Of a DNA stretch of 64,000 bases, positions 61,905 through 64,000 are shown one piece after another. Numbering within the stretch: position 1 is the stretch's first letter; every line of letters begins with the position of its first letter. The position numbers and the translations under genes are program-made. The stretch is taken from positions 2,728,001 to 2,792,000 of the forward strand of contig NZ_VIVK01000001.1 in the NCBI RefSeq assembly GCF_007828865.1. Reading direction: 5' to 3'. The DNA is from Kribbella amoyensis. GTDB lineage: Bacteria > Actinomycetota > Actinomycetes > Propionibacteriales > Kribbellaceae. Below the pieces are notes generated by a model. That model was not told where the DNA came from. It saw only the letters and a program-made list of their open reading frames with translations, and searched no databases.

Positions 61905-62368
61905 GACCTCGGGTCGGGACCGGCGTGGACGTGCATCCGGTCGAGGAAGGCCGGCCGATGTGGCTGGCCGGGTTGCTCTGGCCGGAGGAGACCGCGGGGC
62001 CGTCCGGGCATTCCGACGGTGACGTCGCCGCGCATGCCGCCTGCGACGCGCTCCTGTCGGCGGCCAAGCTGGGTGACCTCGGGTCGAACTTCGGGACCGC
62101 TGAGCCCGAGTGGGCGGGCGCGTCCGGGGCGACGCTGCTGGCCGAGGCGGCTCGCCGGGTGCGCGCGGCCGGCTTCGAGATCGGCAACGTCTCCGTCCAG
62201 GTGATCTGCAACCGGCCGCGATTCGCCGCCCGTCGCGAGGAAGCCGAGAAGGCGTTGAGCGCGGCCTGTGACGCCGACGTCTCCGTCAGCGCCACCACCA
62301 CCGACGGCCTGGGGCTCACCGGCCGCGGCGAGGGCATCGCCGCCATCGCCACGGCCCTCGTCTACTGA
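61901..62368 (+). CDS. ispF: 2-C-methyl-D-erythritol 2,4-cyclodiphosphate synthase IspF
   Basis: The GTG at 61901 overlaps the ispD stop; GAGGAG lies 5 bases upstream. The 155-residue trimeric enzyme has the zinc motif [14 protein letters not shown] (D-x-H), [17 protein letters not shown] and the terminal [23 protein letters not shown]. It closes the cyclodiphosphate ring in isoprenoid synthesis. The IS110 element begins about 80 bases after its stop. Confidence 0.95.
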   Translation: MRPRVGTGVDVHPVEEGRPMWLAGLLWPEETAGPSGHSDGDVAAHAACDALLSAAKLGDLGSNFGTAEPEWAGASGATLLAEAARRVRAAGFEIGNVSVQVICNRPRFAARREEAEKALSAACDADVSVSATTTDGLGLTGRGEGIAAIATALVY

Positions 62369-62459
62369 CGGCGGACTTCCACCACTCACCAAGCCGCCTT
62401 CAGCGGCGCAATTCGGCGTGTATCTGCGTCGGCCGGCGGGTTGGATGCTCCTATGGATG

Positions 62460-63542
62460 TCAAGTAGTGGCTGGTTGCTTGTTGGTGGTGGGTTGTGTTT
62501 GGCGGAGTGTGTAGTAGATCTCGCGGGCGATGAGTCGTTTGAGGCAGCGGATGGTGTCTTTTTTGGACAGGCCGTCGGCGGTGCGTTTGGCGAGGTAGGT
62601 GTGGGTGCGTGGGTCCCAGCGGAGTCGGTTGATGACGATGAGGTAGAGGGCTTTGTTGGCTTGGCGGTCGCCGCCGCGGTTGAGGCGGTGGCGTTGTGTT
62701 TGGCCTGAGGATGCGGGGATGGGGGCGGCGCCGCAGAGCATCGCGAAGGCGGCTTCGGAGTGGATCCGTTCGGGGTTGGGGCCGGCGGTGACCAGGAGCT
62801 GCCCGGCGATGTCGGGGCCGACTCCGGTGAGCTGGAGAAGGGCCGGGTTGATCGTTTCGATCAGGGCTGTGATGAGGGTGTCGAGCTCGGCGATCTCTTG
62901 TTGGGCGGTGGCGTAGCGGCGTGCCAGTGAACGCAGCGCGGTTTTGACGGCTTGTTCGGGGACGCCGATCTGGGTGGTATCGGGTCGCAGGTTGCGGCAG
63001 GTGTGGATCAGGCGGGCGGTGGTGAGGCCTCGTAGCTGGTCGCGCAGACCATGGGGTGCGGTCACGATCAGGGCTTTGATCTGGCGCATGCAGCCGGCGC
63101 GTTGGTCGACGGCGCTGGTGCGGGCGACCCGCAGGTTCCGCAGCGCCTCGACCTGGCTGTCGCGGTTTTTGGGGGTGCCGGTGCGGACTTTGCCCAGGGC
63201 GGCGCGGGCGGCGGCTTCGGCATCGATCGGGTCGGATTTCCCGGCCCGGCGGCGGGTCTTACGGTTCGGCCGGTCGATCTCGACGACCGTGATGCCTTGC
63301 TCGCTCAGATAGGTCGTCAGACCGGCCCCGTAGGCGCCGGTGCCCTCCACTCCGGCCAGGACCAGCCGCCCGAACGACCGCAGCCAGGCCAGCAGCGCGG
63401 CATAGCCGGCCCGGGTGGTGGGAAACGTGGCATGGCCGAGCATCCGGCCGGTCTGATCGATCGCGGCCGCGGTGTGAGTGTCTCGGTGGGTGTCGACACC
63501 ACCGGTGATCTCGACCTGGGACCGGGCCTCTGCTCGTGGCAT
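62460..63542 (-). CDS. IS110 family transposase (DEDD RuvC-like plus Tnp20)
   Basis: The 360-residue recombinase from the ATG at 63540-63542 has the RuvC-like N-terminal domain with GGVDTHRDTHTAA (first Asp), LAGVEGTGAYG (Glu) and GKSDPIDAEAAARAAL (Asp pair). The C-terminal Tnp20 region has LTGVGPDIAGQLLV and MLCGAAPIPASSGQTQRHRLNRGGDRQANKALYLI with the catalytic Ser. Length is normal for the family and no frame break is seen, so it may be active. Confidence 0.95.
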   Translation of the reverse strand: MPRAEARSQVEITGGVDTHRDTHTAAAIDQTGRMLGHATFPTTRAGYAALLAWLRSFGRLVLAGVEGTGAYGAGLTTYLSEQGITVVEIDRPNRKTRRRAGKSDPIDAEAAARAALGKVRTGTPKNRDSQVEALRNLRVARTSAVDQRAGCMRQIKALIVTAPHGLRDQLRGLTTARLIHTCRNLRPDTTQIGVPEQAVKTALRSLARRYATAQQEIAELDTLITALIETINPALLQLTGVGPDIAGQLLVTAGPNPERIHSEAAFAMLCGAAPIPASSGQTQRHRLNRGGDRQANKALYLIVINRLRWDPRTHTYLAKRTADGLSKKDTIRCLKRLIAREIYYTLRQTQPTTNKQPATT

Positions 63543-63638
63543 GGTGGGTACTGCCGTCCTTCCACTGGCTAGGGATGAGGGCGGCACGCACCAGCCGAGG
63601 CGAGCGGACAAGACAGTGATGGGTGCCTGCTGGCACAG
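63543..63638 (-). ncRNA. Candidate IS110 bridge/seek RNA region
   Basis: IS110 recombinases use an RNA from the noncoding element end to choose donor and target sites. This 96-base stretch between the transposase start and the direct repeat is the only noncoding part of the element. It contains a stem GCCTG/CAGGC at its outer edge on the minus strand. Assignment is by position; extent and loops are not resolved. Confidence 0.4.
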
Positions 63639-63680
63639 GCTCCTATGAGGTCACAGACCCCTCGTCCGGTGAGTGCACGT

Positions 63681-63764
63681 GACCCCCGCAGTGGTCGACC
63701 GACATATCCAATTCAAGACCCGAAGTCAGTGAGTGCTTGAGTCAGGACGACCACCGCGGGGGAC
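63681..63764. repeat. Inverted repeat between IS110 and the nitrilase gene
   Basis: GACCCCCGCAGTGGTCG (63681-63697) and CGACCACCGCGGGGGAC (63748-63764) pair at 15 of 17 bases around a 50-base loop. It could be the nitrilase terminator, part of the IS110 end, or remains of another element. Confidence 0.55.
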
Positions 63765-63803
63765 CACACCCATCATCCTCACTGTGAGTGGTGGAGGTCC
63801 GGC

Positions 63804-64000
63804 TCAGCGGTCGACCGGAGCGTCCGAGAAGCGGGCGGTGCGGGGATCCACCTCGTTGCCCGGTGTGGTGAGAATGCCGTAGAGCTCGGGGCGGCGGCCT
63901 CGGAGCCAGCGGCGTCCCGTTGCCTTGGGCACCAGATCGAGATCCAGGTCCGCGACCACGACCGCCTCCGCCGGGACCGGGGTCTCCGCGAGGATCCGGC
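63804..64000 (-). CDS. Carbon-nitrogen hydrolase (nitrilase family), C-terminal fragment
   Basis: Only the last 65 codons are in the window; the gene starts beyond base 64000. The minus-strand frame reads ILAETPVPAEAVVVADLDLD, then VPKATGRRWLRGRRPELYGIL, and stops at 63804-63806. RPELYGIL and the preceding acidic beta-strand are typical of the C-terminal end of nitrilase-superfamily amidohydrolases. Catalytic residues lie outside the window. Function within the family cannot be set. Confidence 0.7.
   Translation of the reverse strand, partial: RILAETPVPAEAVVVADLDLDLVPKATGRRWLRGRRPELYGILTTPGNEVDPRTARFSDAPVDR

Larger units (their letters stand above)
62447..63647 (-). mobile_element. IS110-family element
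   Basis: One intact transposase lies between two copies of the 9-base sequence GCTCCTATG (62447-62455 and 63639-63647), which probably contain the recombination core. There are no long inverted repeats, as usual for IS110. The noncoding end upstream of the transposase is about 100 bases and would encode the guide (bridge/seek) RNA. Ends are inferred from the direct repeat. Confidence 0.65.

Overview
The window is a high-GC chromosomal segment from an actinobacterium. It carries two mycothiol genes (mshA, mshD), GlnR, SenX3-RegX3, a CarD-type regulator, an HbhA-like protein, many leaderless genes and several actinobacteria-specific DUF families. RDD, DUF6318 and anchor-P proteins plus the overall gene style point to the Propionibacteriales, most likely Kribbella or a close relative. 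That genus call is inference from gene content, not a database result.

Layout. 1-3.5 kb: the end of a SatD-like gene with a membrane partner, then three RDD membrane proteins with Gly/Tyr/Gln/Pro-rich tails. 3.6-8.3 kb: a DUF2752 protein and the pstSCAB phosphate operon, with a phased array of PHO half-sites upstream of pstS. 8.3-15.5 kb: a bifunctional-nuclease-domain protein, a LuxR-type regulator, secreted proteins, a MutT1-like Nudix/phosphatase, polyphosphate kinase and an esterase. 15.5-18.3 kb: a translationally coupled four-gene operon encoding three DUF6318 lipoproteins and one exported PKD protein. 18.4-24.9 kb: mshD, a 5'-nucleotidase, glnR, a MoaD/ThiS protein, arfB, an exported endo/exonuclease-phosphatase protein and a thioredoxin. 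25-28 kb: a DUF2510-RDD protein, then a structured leader followed by a DUF4395-sulfurtransferase-DUF1416 sulfur operon. 28-35.3 kb: an anchor-P secreted protein, an AhpD-like protein, dtd, a BKACE enzyme, a two-gene module ending in a large acidic repeat protein, DsrE, a 35-aa membrane microprotein and a nitrobindin-like protein. 35.3-41.9 kb: a DcuSR-like two-component system divergent from a DctA-type transporter, then an LLM flavoprotein, YgfZ and an asparaginase. 42-48 kb: XRE regulator, HbhA-like, DUF2516, two L,D-transpeptidases flanking a macrodomain gene, and typA. 48-57 kb: TetR, an SDR, mshA, a YbjN protein, gpmA, a serine hydrolase, and phoU divergent from senX3-regX3. 57-64 kb: an iron-siderophore binding protein behind an iron box, an IS30 element lodged in a terminator loop, a lipoprotein, carD-ispD-ispF, an IS110 element, and the C-terminus of a nitrilase-family enzyme.

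How the genes work together. Phosphate homeostasis dominates: uptake (pstSCAB), sensing (senX3-regX3, phoU), storage (ppk) and extracellular scavenging (5'-nucleotidase) are all present. PHO-type 11-bp direct repeats occur at both pstS and the phoU/senX3 divergent promoter. From memory of the Mycobacterium tuberculosis gene order, two stretches look syntenic with it: glnR-mshD with the thiX/cysA2/sseC2-like sulfur genes (about Rv0811-Rv0821), and XRE-hbhA-DUF2516 with SDR-mshA-YbjN-gpmA-senX3-regX3 (about Rv0474-Rv0491).

The least explained content is the structured leader at about 26.2-26.4 kb, the DUF6318/PKD operon, the 31.9-34.2 kb repeat-protein module, and the prion-like RDD trio. No rRNA, tRNA or CRISPR array was seen.
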